64,000 nucleotides of DNA from Ramazzottius varieornatus. Its lineage: Eukaryota > Tardigrada > Eutardigrada > Parachela > Ramazzottiidae. Numbering within the stretch: position 1 is the first letter of the stretch; the number at the start of each line of letters is the position of its first letter. The stretch lies in assembly GCA_001949185.1 (NCBI GenBank), contig BDGG01000010.1, positions 508,873 through 572,872 of the forward strand, written 5' to 3'. This document shows positions 1 through 11,716 of this stretch, piece after piece. The notes below the pieces were generated by a model, which worked only from the letters and a program-made list of their open reading frames with translations, had not been told where the DNA came from and did not search any database. A program made the position numbers and the translations under genes.

Positions 1-3000
1 CTGGCTGGCTTGTCACTCTTCGGCTTTTCTCCATCCGGCAGGTTCGGCGTTTTTGATTCGGTGGCAACGGCAAGAACTCGTTTACCAGCATCGAAAATGA
101 ACACGGTCTGAATCGTTGTCTGGATGATCTCCAGGAAATCGTTGACGACAGAAAGGATACTATGACCGTCCGCTTGACCGATGGTTCCGACTATACTGAC
201 CACGCTGTAGGCATACACCCCAATCTACCATTCAGATGACAGATAAAATGCCGCCGGTTTGTTGTGGACAGTACAGTACGAAGTCCTACCATAGTTAGAA
301 GGAGAAGACCGTCATCCAAGGCCATATTTGCCGTGTGAATTTCCACACGGGGTAGCTTCTTTATGAACTGTACCGCGCAGAATATGACGCTCAGTAAAGC
401 CATAATGTTAAGAATGATATCCATGACGTCGCCCACGAAGCCGGCAGCGTCCTCGGCCAGCTTATCGTTGTCGACGTAGAGAAAGAAGACTATCAGACCG
501 ACTACGGTCGGGACTATGACCATGATGCCGGAAAAGAGACCTTTGGCGGCATGCGAGCAGTCCACGGAAAAGGCACGGGGATTACGGTGATGTGGATGGT
601 GGTCAAAATGGTTGTTATGCTTCTCGACGGCCTGCCACATGATGTAGATGATACCTTTTAACATTAGGTTACACAATCAAATCGTATCAGCCAACTTATT
701 ACGAAACCGCATAGCATCATGAAGGCCGATGCGAAAGCAAAGTGTCGTCTGGTTACCTGCTGAAATGAGTGCGTATTCGATAATACAAGGATACAAGAAT
801 ATCGAAGCCTGGTCCATCATTTTTCTCATGATGGAGTCCTCCGCAAGACACAAGGGTGCGTATCCGGAAGCCGAACTGACAGGGGCCTCGGTCTCGTATT
901 CGCCACCAATGTCGTACTCTTCCACGATCCCGTCGTACTCGGCCGCCGCCTCCGTTGCATTGAGGTCTCCGTGCCGCAAAGCAGTCTTCTTCAGCAAAGT
1001 GAACTCCTGTAGGGTCTCGTCCAGCAATGTCCGAATCCAGACGCACAGATTGGTGGCGACCAGGTGCATCAGACCGAAACGCGAGATGGCCCTGCTTTTC
1101 GTAATTTTCAACTGAAAATACCATCGCTTGTACAAAGTCAAGTTACCATTGAATTGAGTTACTTTAAAGTGCCAATGAAGTGAGACAAGATTGGTCCGGG
1201 TCCGCGTAAAGAATCCCCCGGTACGCGCCGTTTTGGCTGTTATGTGTCATGTCATAGCGATCAGCTGATCGATACACACCTTGACCAGATTTTTCACCCA
1301 CCATCCGCGCGGTATTTTTACACGCACCCGGATCCAAACCTGTCCCGCATCATTGGCACTTTAAAGTAGTTACTGAACATACCAATGAATTTTTGTAGAT
1401 GAAGTATAACTGCAGCATGACGAACATTATAAACAGGCACGGGTTCAAGGCCATGACGGGGTTGAAGCACGAGGTGTTTTCCACGAACACGCCAATTTCA
1501 AGACACGCGTAAATCATGGAACCGATGCCGAACAAGGAAGCACCCATCTTCAGGTAGAAACTGCCACTGTCCACGTCGTTCTCTATGTACCGATGTACGT
1601 GAGGCCGAGTGCTGCCAAGAGTATCGGTGGACACTGACCGGTGGAAGACTAACGCCGCTCTGGCCGCCGGCGTCATGGGTCGACGCAGCAGGTAGACGAA
1701 GGCGAAGATGAGCCAGATGTTGCTGACAGCTAACATCCCCGCATAGAACCACTAAAAAAGAAAAACCACAATTCAGAACGGGTGTTTGTCTGAGATTAGC
1801 AATAACGGCGCCCAACAAGGAATATGTACCCGGGAGATATTTGCGTCCATGTTGTGCGTCAGGGCGGAAGCGATGGACAAACAACAGCTCGTTACGGTCA
1901 TGAGAAGCCCATACAGTGCGCTCAAATTTCTGGACAGTTCGTCACTAACACACGCAACATTGTCAATAGCTATACTGTACAATCGTCTACACCTTTCTGA
2001 ACAACCCGCAAATAAAACCTTACAAGATTAGTTCGGAAGTTTCGGCGGCCTGTTCGAACAAGCTTTGCCTACGTTTGCCGGCGGGTGGTTCCCCACCACC
2101 TCCTCCTCCAGACTGTCGTTCGTCATGATTGTTCTCTTCTGAACTGATTTTAGCAGTCGTGGTTGAAATGGCTAGGTTGGCGTATGCGGGATCTTTCAGC
2201 TTTTCCAGTTTCGTCTGGGAAGCGAAGTGAACCGGAAGTATATGATGGGTATGCGGTACAGTGTAGATGGAGGACAAGGCTTGCTTTATGGGAATCGCTA
2301 CTTCCGTGTCTGCGCTTTTGGTAACGGGAGTAGGTTTGTCGATAGCTGACACAATTGTGGTGGTCAGCTGTTTTGGTGAACGATTGAACACATCAGGCTG
2401 CTCTCCGGTTTCAGCATTACCTTTGCGAGATTCGTGCTCCAGCTTCGGTGAATCTGATGATATCCCATTTGGGTTGCCGGTGATAGCTAGCCTTCTGGGA
2501 AAATAACAAAAATTATTCGAACAAGAATCATCCAATCAAAATGTCACGGTGGTAAATAAATCGAAGATCTTCCTCGCGAGACATCGAAAACAAAATCGAG
2601 TTGTGGTAAGCAATAGTAGGAGGTCGGCAAACAATCATCAGAGGATCGCTGTCTCAAGTGGCGCACATTCCCAGCTGACAATGACGAAAGCTGCGCCACT
2701 TGGGATAATAATCATGCCGTGAGTGTTTGCCGACCTTCAAACTGAAAATGGTAGCGACAACACTAACAACCGGATTTGATCAGAATAATGCGCACTGAAC
2801 GCCGCACTAACGTCGTTCGAGAGTTTGATCGGGGAATTCTGCCATTTCGGTCCTTGATACTGGTCCGCGGGATGATGGCCTTCTGCATCATCGCTCTCGA
2901 AGTCGCCCTCACGACGCCCATCTCGCGATTATCATAGTCACCTACCACTACACTGGCAGCATCGGCGTCCAAGTCGCCAGCTAAACTGCGGAAGTGGCTG

Positions 3001-3314
3001 AGAAAAGGTGGCACAGTTTTCTCGTCGTTGGAGCTCCGCAAGTCCGTGTAGACATTGCCCGAGTAGCCGGTCAGCGGCGTTATCGCACGACGTCGTTCAG
3101 TCGGCGGACTAAACACCAGAGAGCGGGCCGACAAGGTCGTCTCACTCCCAAAACGCCGGATCAGATCAAATCTGCGGTCATTACCCATATTTGCGCTTTC
3201 GCGGCCTCGTTCGTAAGCGCTTTCCAGATCGTAAGCATGACTACTGGACGCACGCGGAAGATATACGGAAGTGCCGTAGTAATACTGTCTAGGGTAGAAC
3301 TCGCATTGGAACAT
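1..3314 (-). CDS. Otopetrin-like proton channel (3' end outside window)
   Basis: Otopetrins are multi-pass plasma-membrane proton channels. The family is recognised from several minus-strand exons: about 1765-1360 (membrane segments; GASLFGIGSMIYACLE and MFVMLQLYFIYKNS), about 1115-755 (SRFGLMHLVATNLCVWIRTL, then an acidic loop, then FLYPCIIEYALISAG) and about 650-280 (GIIYIMW, a His-rich HFDHHPHH stretch, then three hydrophobic segments). An exon near 1985-1780 gives the first membrane segment. Upstream frames (2535-2020 and 3314-2763) are polar, Ser/Thr-rich and Gly-rich, as expected of the cytoplasmic N terminus; the ATG at 3314 is the likeliest start but the first splice sites are unresolved. 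The C-terminal exons lie beyond position 1. Family call is firm; exact exon ends are approximate. Two fold-back repeats sit in its introns. Confidence 0.85.
1157..1374. repeat. Fold-back (MITE-like) element in otopetrin intron
   Basis: The ends are inverted copies: TTACTTTAAAGTGCCAAT on the left and ATTGGCACTTTAAAGTAG on the right. Similarity continues inward (CCGGGTCCGCGTAAA against the complement of the GCACCCGGATCC region). A short palindrome, CGATCAGCTGATCG, sits near the centre. There is no coding capacity, so it reads as a non-autonomous fold-back element about 215 bp long. Confidence 0.6.
2621..2736. repeat. Palindromic GTGGCGCA element, full-length copy
   Basis: Outer inverted repeat AGGTCGGCAAAC / GTTTGCCGACCT surrounds the inner inverted pair CAAGTGGCGCA / TGCGCCACTTG. 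This copy shows both layers and defines the family that recurs through the window. It lies between two exon-like frames of the otopetrin gene. Confidence 0.75.
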
Positions 3315-3609
3315 GACTGAATTTGCTTCCGTGTTTGAACCGAAGTCTTGATCGGCATTACAAGACTTTGTAGTTAAATGATCCCTAGAGACCTGTGTAT
3401 TTGAACGAAGCTCTAGTGCGCTTGCTGACCGTTCCGCTTTGGTTACAGAAATGAATGACGAGTTATTGCAAGTAAATTCAGTAAAACAAGCCACCAAGAA
3501 AAACAAACATCAGCAAGATATTGTGTTACACTGGACGAAGGCTTAATCTTTATGTTCTGCGAGGCCCCCATACTGAGAGGCAGTTGTAACTGTTGCAGAT
3601 TACAGCAGT

Positions 3610-3778
3610 TACAGTGTACGACAAAATTAACCGTTACAAAAGGGCGTAACACTCTAGCTGAGCTTACTTACGACTTATCCAATGAGAATTGGGTTTTGCT
3701 GCATGCTCAAATTTCATTGGCTTTAACCATCTGGCTCCATGCACCCATTTTTGACGGTTTATTTTGTCGTACACTGTA
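3610..3778. repeat. Short Tc1/mariner- or pogo-type MITE
   Basis: Ends are TA-CAGTGTACGACAAAAT on the left and ATTTTGTCGTACACTG-TA on the right. The near-perfect inverted repeat of about 25 bp is flanked by TA, the target duplication made by Tc1/mariner and pogo elements. There is no transposase, so it is non-autonomous. A hairpin GTAACTGTTGCAG / CTGCTGTAATC-like sequence lies just outside the left end. Confidence 0.65.
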
Positions 3779-4167
3779 GAAATTTGCAACCACCTGTGCA
3801 TGCTGAATGGGGGGATTATGGCGGAATATACGTGGAATTCCGTCTCGTTATAGTGCGCAATGTCAAGTGATTTACCTGCAGCTGGCTACGGATGCTTGTA
3901 ATCTTACGAACCACCATGTTTCACTGTAAAACTTGACTGTGCGACATAGAAGAATATGGAAGTTGGATTCTGACCGATAGAACGGCGCAGGGACCATACC
4001 TGGCAATCCAAATAAAAGTGGCACAGGCCGACTTTCGGTATGGAACGAAATATTTCGCAGCTTATCGGTAGGAAACTAGGAATTATCGGAACGTCTTGAC
4101 AATTAATTTTCCACAGAAAGACAGGTTCTATCGGGCCTGGGCTGAAACCTCACCCAGAACACCAGCT

Positions 4168-4700
4168 GACAAGGGGATTATGCCTGTCCCGACTTCCCGA
4201 TAGTCAAACCGTCCCGACAAAACGGTGGAAGAGAGTCCCATCTATGATTTGAGCTAGATAGCTAAATCCCCCGACGATCCTGGAATAAACTACGGGACTT
4301 CAAAGTGACGGACCTAAACGACTGCACTAACGTGAGCTCTTTGATTGGGAGTTTGATTCAACATATTGCAAGTCATTCAATCAGCTGTTTCGTTGGATTC
4401 GGACTAGATGGCATGCTATCGCGCATCTCCAGCTAGTTTTAGCACGCTGTACGGTCATCCTGTTGATCAGCTGAGCGGCTTGTTTTCAATGTCCTCAATC
4501 AACACCCGCAATCAAAAAGCTTTACGTCATCCTGGCATACTGAAGCAGTCAATGGACTTTTATTTCCGAGTCCTGTAGTTCATTCCAGGATCGTCAGGGG
4601 ATTTAGCTACCTAGCTCAGATTATAGAAGAGACTGTCTTCTATAGTTTGGCCGGGTCGGTTTGACTACCGGGAAGTCGGGTCAGGCATAATCCCCTTGTG
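4168..4700. repeat. Large fold-back element (about 530 bp)
   Basis: Left end reads ACAAGGGGATTATGCCTG and right end CAGGCATAATCCCCTTGT. Inverted similarity continues inward for roughly 200 bp per arm: CCCGACTTCCCG pairs with CGGGAAGTCGGG, GCTAAATCCCC with GGGGATTTAGC, and TCTTTGATTG with CAATCAAAAAG. No ORF of note is present. It lies about 340 bp upstream of the M15 gene. Confidence 0.7.
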
Positions 4701-4946
4701 AGTACTGTAGTTCCGGTGGTAAGTTTATACCATGCAGCCCCTAGCATTCCTTCGGTAGAAACTGCGTACCTCAAAGGGTCCAACCTGTACGTGTAATTTT
4801 CGTACCCATAAGAAAAGATGTAGTCGCAATGTCAAGCATCGACACATTGTCCACATAACATGGTATCTAATCGTTTTCAAATACAACAGAAGATATGGTT
4901 GACCTTGAAGCTCGACCTGAGCACGTTTCGGGAGCCTTAAGCGGAG

Positions 4947-4956
4947 ATATAAAAAA
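4947..4956 (+). promoter_or_regulatory. TATA box of the M15 peptidase gene
   Basis: ATATAAAAAA lies about 90 bp upstream of the ATG at 5045. That implies a 5' UTR of roughly 60-65 bases if transcription starts about 30 bp downstream. Inferred from position only. Confidence 0.55.
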
Positions 4957-5044
4957 CCTCCTTCCTGTTCGAGCAAGCTAGAGTTTGGTCTCCTCCACCT
5001 CCTTGTTTCGTTTTCTCTTCGCACAGTAGCCAGACGACCTTACC

Positions 5045-5440
5045 ATGTCTCGACTAACCCACGCCCAGGCCCTCCAACGCGTTAATGCTGTCGGCATCAG
5101 CGTTCATTCTTCCGGGAACTGCAGCGACCGAAACAGGCCTAACTGCACCTCACTGGACACCATCTTGGCAAAGACTATCGACCAGATCGTTGCCTTCAAG
5201 CGCAAGTCCGGCAAGGTCGTCATCATCACGGGAGGTACCGAGACCGGTCATGCCAGCGGAACCAAGAGCCACTGGAACGGTTACAAGCTGGATATCGCCA
5301 TGAACGCCGGAGTCACCGACTACATCACCAAGAACTTCCGTTACATCGGCACCACAAACGGAGGACGATGGGCGCAGTACCAAGATGGATCCGACATCTG
5401 GACTAACGAGGGAAACCACTGGGATATCGTCATTTCATAA
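5045..5440 (+). CDS. M15-type zinc peptidase (D-Ala-D-Ala carboxypeptidase-like), intronless
   Basis: A 131-residue single-exon protein. The zinc-peptidase M15 pattern is complete: SHWNGYKLD supplies the HxxGxxxD ligands (about residues 80-88) and EGNHWDI near the C terminus supplies the final His. Preceding text ITGGTETGHASGT is also typical of this small peptidase group, which I know from bacteria and filamentous fungi, where it cleaves peptidoglycan stem peptides. The length covers the catalytic domain only. No signal peptide is visible, so it may be cytosolic or secreted non-classically. The gene has its own TATA box and a good start context (TACCATGT), and it has no introns although most neighbours have several. 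Horizontal acquisition is the simplest inference. Family call is strong; substrate is inferred. Confidence 0.85.
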   Translation: MSRLTHAQALQRVNAVGISVHSSGNCSDRNRPNCTSLDTILAKTIDQIVAFKRKSGKVVIITGGTETGHASGTKSHWNGYKLDIAMNAGVTDYITKNFRYIGTTNGGRWAQYQDGSDIWTNEGNHWDIVIS

Positions 5441-6045
5441 AAGCAACACCCTTTCCGTATCACATGGTTTAGTTTATCATATTGATGATCCGTGATACCA
5501 TGACCGTACAGAGCTTGTGCTGGAACCTGCAGGAAGCTTCAAGATTTCAGCTGAGACTTGGATACAACCCCACAGAAAACCTTAACGATGACATGAAAAC
5601 GATATACTGGTTTTCCTATAGCTATGAGGAAACAAGTCTATGGGGCATGAAAACTGCTTAATGTCTTAATGATTTTTACTGAGGCACGAGCCCTAATAAA
5701 ACCCGAAAACGTGGTGTCTACTGCGTTCCACCTCTGTGCTCGATCCTTACACTGTCAAAAAACGACAAAAAGAAAAAACGCGAAAACTGGTCTAAGAGAA
5801 AAACACAGGTACATCACAATATTCAAGAGTTACTGTACTCTCGCGGTACACATGGACATACTCAAGGCTGTACTAGTGACAAGTAACCGCAAGTAAAAAA
5901 GTACCGTTTCAATGACGCACTTGATTGCTTGAAACGGTATCTTGACTTGAGCATGTTCAACCACCTGTTAGGGACTATTTTCGACTTCGAAAAGCTGGGT
6001 TCTTGAGAAGTTTTGCCTCTGTGCTACTGTACGTAATATTACACC
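5441..6045. other. Intergenic, nothing coding
   Basis: No gene is supported. A small hairpin, ACCGTTTCAA / TTGAAACGGT, lies at 5904-5940, just upstream of the pogo remnant. Confidence 0.5.
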
Positions 6046-7290
6046 ATGGGAAGATTTAGGACTCGAGCTGTGTACAGAGTATCGGAGGCTCAGAGAAATC
6101 TACGAGCTCAAGTGGAAAGTGAAATGTCGCCGCGAGCTTATGCAAAAGCGGTGAAGATACCGCGTTCAACGATCTCTGTAGAAGTAGGACAAAGCTTGAA
6201 GCTGTTTGCGTCTTTAACCGTTCATGTTCTAAATATATATCGTTTCAGAAAAAAATTACCTGAAGGCACTTTTAAAGGACGACGTAAGCCGATGTACGAG
6301 CCAATAGAGAAAAGGTTCTATAACGAAGTGATCAAAAGTAGAAATATTGGACTTCCGGTGCGCCATAGCGACGTTCGATCTTGGGCATTACAGTTCGCCA
6401 AAGCAGTGAATATCCACGGATTCAAAGCGTCTTGTGGTTGGATATCCAAGCTAAAGAAGAAGTATCGTTTGACTTATCGAGCAATAACTAAGGTCGGACG
6501 AAAAACCACGAAGACTCCCGCAGACGAAGTAAGCCGAACACAAACTCCCTCGCTGGTTTTACCGTTTCCTGTAAATCTGTTGAGGCTTATTCTGTCTTTT
6601 GTTTGCTCGGATAGCTTGCCGAATATGTTTTCATGGAGCGAGTGGAAGAAATCGTCACTCTGGAGAAAACCCATCCAAGCCGTATAATCAAATTTGACCA
6701 GACTAGTGTCCTCTTGCAAAACACGTACGGAAAGACTTTATCACCTGTTGGAATCAAACAAATCCACGTCGTTCAGCCACCCGGTGAGAAGGAACGATTT
6801 ACGGTAGGCCTCGCTGTGACGGGAGACGGACAGAATTTTCCAGCTGCGATAGTTTTTAAAGGTGGAGTGAAGACTGGTCAGCTCTCGCGTAACATTCTAG
6901 CGAAGTTAGTGATTCCCGATAACGTCAACGTCTTTTCTACCCGAACTGCTTGGTGGAACTCTAAAATCGACCAAGACTGGATCGAGCAGTCTTTCGAACA
7001 GGACCAACCTGAACCGTTATTTCTACTTCGGGATCATTTCCCGGGTCACTTGAAGTTCGAGAGCGCAAAATTGTTGGACGAGAGAAATGTCGATCAGGTT
7101 TTCGTACCTTAAACGAGCGTTATCATGAGTGGCGGAAAGAGCGTACGGAAGTCACGGCCAAACGATACCTGCGGAAGCCGACTCGGCAAGACTTTGTCAA
7201 CTTTGTTAGCAAAGCTTGGGGAGCAATCAGACCGGAAACGATTGAGAATGCGTTCGTAGGAGCTCAAATTCTTCCTGAACGACGTATATG
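6046..7290 (+). pseudogene. Degenerate pogo/Tigger-type transposase
   Basis: N-terminal HTH region (6046 onward: SPRAYAKAVKIPRSTIS) is followed by a CENP-B-type second helix-turn-helix (VRSWALQFAKAVNIHGFKAS, then CGWISKLKKKY). The DDE_1 core follows at 6640-7110, with IIKFDQTSV where the first Asp motif belongs and LFLLRDHFPGHL at the second. The region that normally holds the LQPLD third-Asp motif is missing: the frame stops at 7112 and C-terminal homology resumes in another frame (ERYHEWRKER to SKAWGAIRPETIENAF, to about 7260). Two possible introns are needed even before that break. It is therefore a dead copy. No terminal inverted repeats were identified. Confidence 0.75.
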
Positions 7291-9511
7291 CTTTCGAACA
7301 AGGAAGTTTTGGTTGAAAACGACAAAAAGCTTCTGCAGTTTAGCTTTAGTTCGGTTGAAGAAGACAGTGATGCTGAAGTAGCGGAAGATTCCTCTTTGGA
7401 GTACAGCTTTTCGAATGATTATTGATTGAGTAAAACCGAAAACGTTTGCCCCCGCCAGGTGTAGTTTCCCAGCGTACAAGGGTATATGTCCATGTGTATC
7501 GCGAGAGTACAGTAATGCAGGTCGATCGAAAGCGATATCACTCACAGTGTAACAGCGTGTGGAGTAAAATAGAAAAAAAATCGGTAGTAATCCAGATTAT
7601 CTTAGGTTGCTACTGAGACCATCCAGTTGTCCAAGAAAAAGAAACAGATCTGCCCGCACGAGTACGAAAACAAAGATGTAGGTGTTAAGAAGGCAATAGA
7701 AAGGCAGTAAGGAAACTAATCGGTTAGGAGCTTAACTTAAACTAACGAGGAACCATTCAAACCATGTCACTCGCCGATCAGTGAACCAATGCTTTTTACT
7801 GATAGCTCAGATCCTTAGCTCTGTACAAAGTATCGGGAAGAAAGGTGAATGATCACTTCCTCGAGCTGAACAGAATCCCGAAGGTGCGTCGTCCACCATA
7901 GAACCGGTGTTATAGCCTACCATGGCGTCACCAACGTCGGCTCAATCGTGCCTCCGATCATGCTCTCCGGGAGTCAACTCAAAACACCTTCAAATGTTGT
8001 TATCGCACCCATTCATGGCTGTAACAAAGGAGGCACTCGTGACTTCTATAGCTGGGGGATCGGTATCTCAAGCATGAACTGTGGTATCTGGTCACTGGCA
8101 TAGTCAGTAGGAGATAAGAGTAACCTTGAAGCTCACTTGGGCATGTCTGAGAAACTTTAGGGTACGAGGTAAAGCCAACGGAGTTGGCCATCCTGAAAAG
8201 TCTACACACGCATGTGTATCGTAACTTCATTGATTAAAGTCAGCTGATTTCTGGAGAACTGGCTTTTTAACATTGTGTCGACCGTCCCTCTCCCCAAATA
8301 AAAGATGTCTCAACAAACTCTCTCTTCCTCCGTGTCTACCAGGATGGACAAACAGCGTGGATTGGTCGAACCCGCTGTAGTTAGGTGGATCTTTGAACTT
8401 GAGGACCAAGGAGCTACGCTCTCAACTTTCGTAGTTATCAGCAGCATCAGAAGTACAGTATCATATTACTTGTGTGTTTTAGCGATAAGAAAAGTTAATT
8501 CCTCAAACTAGTTTGGTAGCTTATCGTGCATTGTGCTTGATCTTCTGGCGTCTTAAATCGAAGAGGCGTAACACACTCTTGGAAGAATGAACGAAAAAGT
8601 TTAGGATCTTGCATCACCGCGCTGTTTATTGGCCCATCAGCAACAGGGCTTTTTGATTTCTGTTACACCCTGTCACAGTGATTGCGACGTCAGCTTCCGC
8701 TGAGAACGTGCAGAACCGACGGGACGGACGGTATTCTGCTGCCAAACACTGACCCTGTCCAACGACGTCGATCAGTCTTTCCTGGGTTCCTTTGGGATGA
8801 GGAAGGAGTGAGACTTCCAATAAGAACACAGTACTTCCATGTCTATGTTTCCCGCTCAAAGTTAGAACGAAAAACCTCGTATTTAGTATCATAATAGTTA
8901 ATAACTATCCGATTGATGGCTACTGTTGTCCACTGTCCATGTATTCGGGCGGCTTCCACATCACCAGTTCCACATCCAAGTTCCACAGTTCAGATTGCCG
9001 GTTGATTGAGAACATTTGATTGAGAACATTTGATTGAGCCCACTCGATTAACTACAAACCTGGTCAAAATGGTCAAATCGATTAGCTTATCGATTTTCCT
9101 CCCTGAAATCCTGTTCTTTCGTCTTGCTGCAATACTCTCCACGTTGTATCTGTGGTCAGCAGGAAGATTGATCGTTTGGTCGAGAAAGTGCTTCGGGATC
9201 GACACCGTGTAGCATGCTTGGGGTGGACGAGTATTCTTCGCTCGAGATCCATTACACTGTCTGGACATCGTCGAAGGAAGCGATCCGTCAGAATCCTGTT
9301 AGCCTCCTCAAGAACGATTCAGGACTGTCAGGATTATCTTAGATTCTTAGTCGACAACTCGAGGTAATTTTTGCCCTTCCGACGGTGCATGCGCTCTGGT
9401 TCTTTTGACGTGTTAACTGGCGCATATCACGTTGTATCTGCGGTGTGTGTTGCGCGAAGTGATGCGGGACGGGCTGTAAAATGGTTGATTATTGATTAGG
9501 CCGGATTCGAA
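7291..9511. other. Intergenic; no supported gene
   Basis: Only short unrecognised frames occur. Positions 8100-8165 resemble the M15 upstream region at 4890-4945 (both contain ACCTTGAAGCTC followed by diverged matches). A 13-14-base unit TTGATTGAGAACAT repeats about three times at 8999-9035. I see no RNA gene. Confidence 0.5.
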
Positions 9512-11162
9512 ATGTCTTCTTCTGGCTCGTCTGCTGGGACCTCTGTTAACGGGACCGCACCTAAACGCAAAGAAATTTACAAGTACGATGCACCGTGGAA
9601 CGTTTATGCCATGAACTGGAGTGTGCGGCCAGACAAGAAGTTCCGTCTGGCTGTGGGTAGCTTCATCGAAGAGTACAACAACAAAGTCCAGATCATCCAA
9701 CTGGACGAAGAAACGGGCGACTTTGCCAAACAAGCCGAGATCGAGCACCCTTATCCTTGCACAAAGATTATGTGGATTCCTGACAACGTAAAGAATATTT
9801 CCGACTGAGAGTTTTACGTGGCTATAACTGAATTTTGATGTATGACTGCAGAAGAGTACTTTTCCTGACCTCTTCGCCACCAGCGGCGACTTCCTCCGTA
9901 TTTGGCAGAATCATGGCGAGGGAAATATACGGATGGAATGCTTTCTCAACAACGTAAGTTCAGTCATCACCTACCCGTTTATTTATGAACGGGAGAAAGT
10001 TGTTTGGTTTGCAGAATAAGAACTCGGATTTTTGTGCGCCATTGACCAGCTTCGACTGGAACGAAGTCGATCCGAACCTGCTGGGTACTGCTAGCATCGA
10101 CACGACTTGTACAATCTGGGCCCTCGAGGTACGTGAGGGCTTCCGGCTGACTAGAAATTTTCGTCGGTGTGAAAATCAAAACGCTGAATCTTTTATAAAT
10201 ACAACGGAATGGAAATGAAAGTGCGTGAAAGTACACGACCTCTTTTCGGTTCGCGCATTTCGTAACGAAGTGAAGAAGTTTTTGCGCGACTTCGAATAGA
10301 AAATTTGCTCAGAAGTGTTTCCCTTTTTCAGACTGGGCAAGCGATTGGACAGACACCCGCCGTCACAGGTAACGTTCGCACGCAGCTCATCGCACATGAC
10401 AAGGAAGTCTACGATATCGCCTTCAGTCGCGCTGGCGGAGGTCGCGACATGTTCGCCAGTGTCGGTGAGTGTCTTTCCCCCGATATTATTTCTTCCAACT
10501 GCTACTTCCTCGAAAACCCTCATGGACGTTCCCTCAATTTTCAGGCGCCGATGGCTCGATAAGGCTCTTCGATCTCCGTCACCTCGAGCATTCCACCATC
10601 ATCTATGAAGATCACCAACATCAACCGCTTCTCCGACTTGCCTGGAACAAGCAAGACCCAAACTACGTCGCAAGTTTCGCATTGGATTCCACTGAGGTGA
10701 AAGACACTACATCTAAAATTCAACAAGTTTTCACAAGTGGATAGCTCGGTGAACCGAATCGACAAGATTGTTTTGCCAAGTGGCGCACCTGCGAGGTGTT
10801 ATTGGCTGAGAAAGCGTGCGCCACTTGGAAAGCGTTCTTGTCGAGTCCAATAATGATCATTACTTTTGCAGTTGATCATACTGGATGTTCGAGTGCCCAA
10901 CCAGCCTGTAGCCCGTCTTAACAACCATCGCGCATGCGTGAACGGCATGGCATGGGCTCCTCATTCCGCCTGCCACATTTGCACCGCAGCGGATGACCAC
11001 CAAGCCCTGATATGGGACATTGCACAAATGCCACGAGCCATCGAGGATCCCATCTTAGCCTACACAGCCGAAGGAGCCATCAACCAAATTCAGTGGGCCA
11101 GCACACAACCCGACTGGATCGCCATCTGCTTCAACCGCTCCGTCGAAATACTTCGGGTGTGA
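9512..11162 (+). CDS. DCAF7: DCAF7 / WDR68 WD40-repeat adaptor
   Basis: Six exons (9512-9787, 9852-9953, 10015-10128, 10332-10464, 10545-10696, 10872-11162) join in frame to 355 residues, close to the vertebrate length of 342. Near-identical blocks include [60 protein letters not shown] and the C-terminal ending VEILRV. DCAF7 is a WD40 beta-propeller scaffold that binds DYRK1A and HIPK2 kinases and is a DDB1-CUL4 substrate adaptor candidate; it acts in nucleus and cytoplasm. The start ATG opens a short Ser/Gly-rich leader before the conserved RKEIYKY block. Intron 5 holds a palindromic element. Confidence 0.97.
10760..10843. repeat. Palindromic GTGGCGCA element in DCAF7 intron 5
   Basis: Inner pair CCAAGTGGCGCAC / GTGCGCCACTTGG, with outer arms CGACAAGATTG and the approximate complement GTTCTTGTCG. 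Confidence 0.75.
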
Positions 11163-11716
11163 TGTGGAAACCTAAAAATCTTCCCTTAGACTTATACAGA
11201 AGTTTTCAAACGGGTTTTTATTTCAGTTGTGATGAAGATGCCTCCTCCCTTCCCGCCCTTCCTTATCCACTGCAGCTTCCCCTTTTCTCCTGTCGAAAGT
11301 AATCTCAACAATCGTCGAATCTTGAACATGACAGCTCCTATGGTCCTTTTTGGCCCAGCTATTTCAATATTTTATCTGTTTGTTGTCTGCTGTCATTTTC
11401 CTGACGCGATGTACTGTGGAATTTTGGTGTCGTTTTTGCCCGGTCATCTTCTACTTTTTAGCTCGCATGTGTCCTGTTGTGAAGAATTCTCGGTATCGAA
11501 AGTGTTGTCTTGTTACAAACGTATTTTTAGACTCCAACCGAAAGTGTGCGAAAGGTACATTGTAATACTGCTGACAACAGTTGTAAAATAAAAATGCGTC
11601 TTGAGGAAAATTTGGGAGAAAGGAGAGAAAAGCCTACGGGTACACAAAAAGTTGTTAGATGGCCTGGAACATGCTAATGAGAGCCAACTGACTCCGCTGA
11701 GCCATGGCTAAACCTC

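Larger units (their letters stand above)
3315..5044. other. Repeat-rich intergenic region
   Basis: No gene is supported between the otopetrin start and the M15 peptidase. Two fold-back elements (3610-3778 and 4168-4700) occupy about 40 percent of it. The final hundred bases form the M15 promoter. Other frames here are short and unrecognised. Confidence 0.6.
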
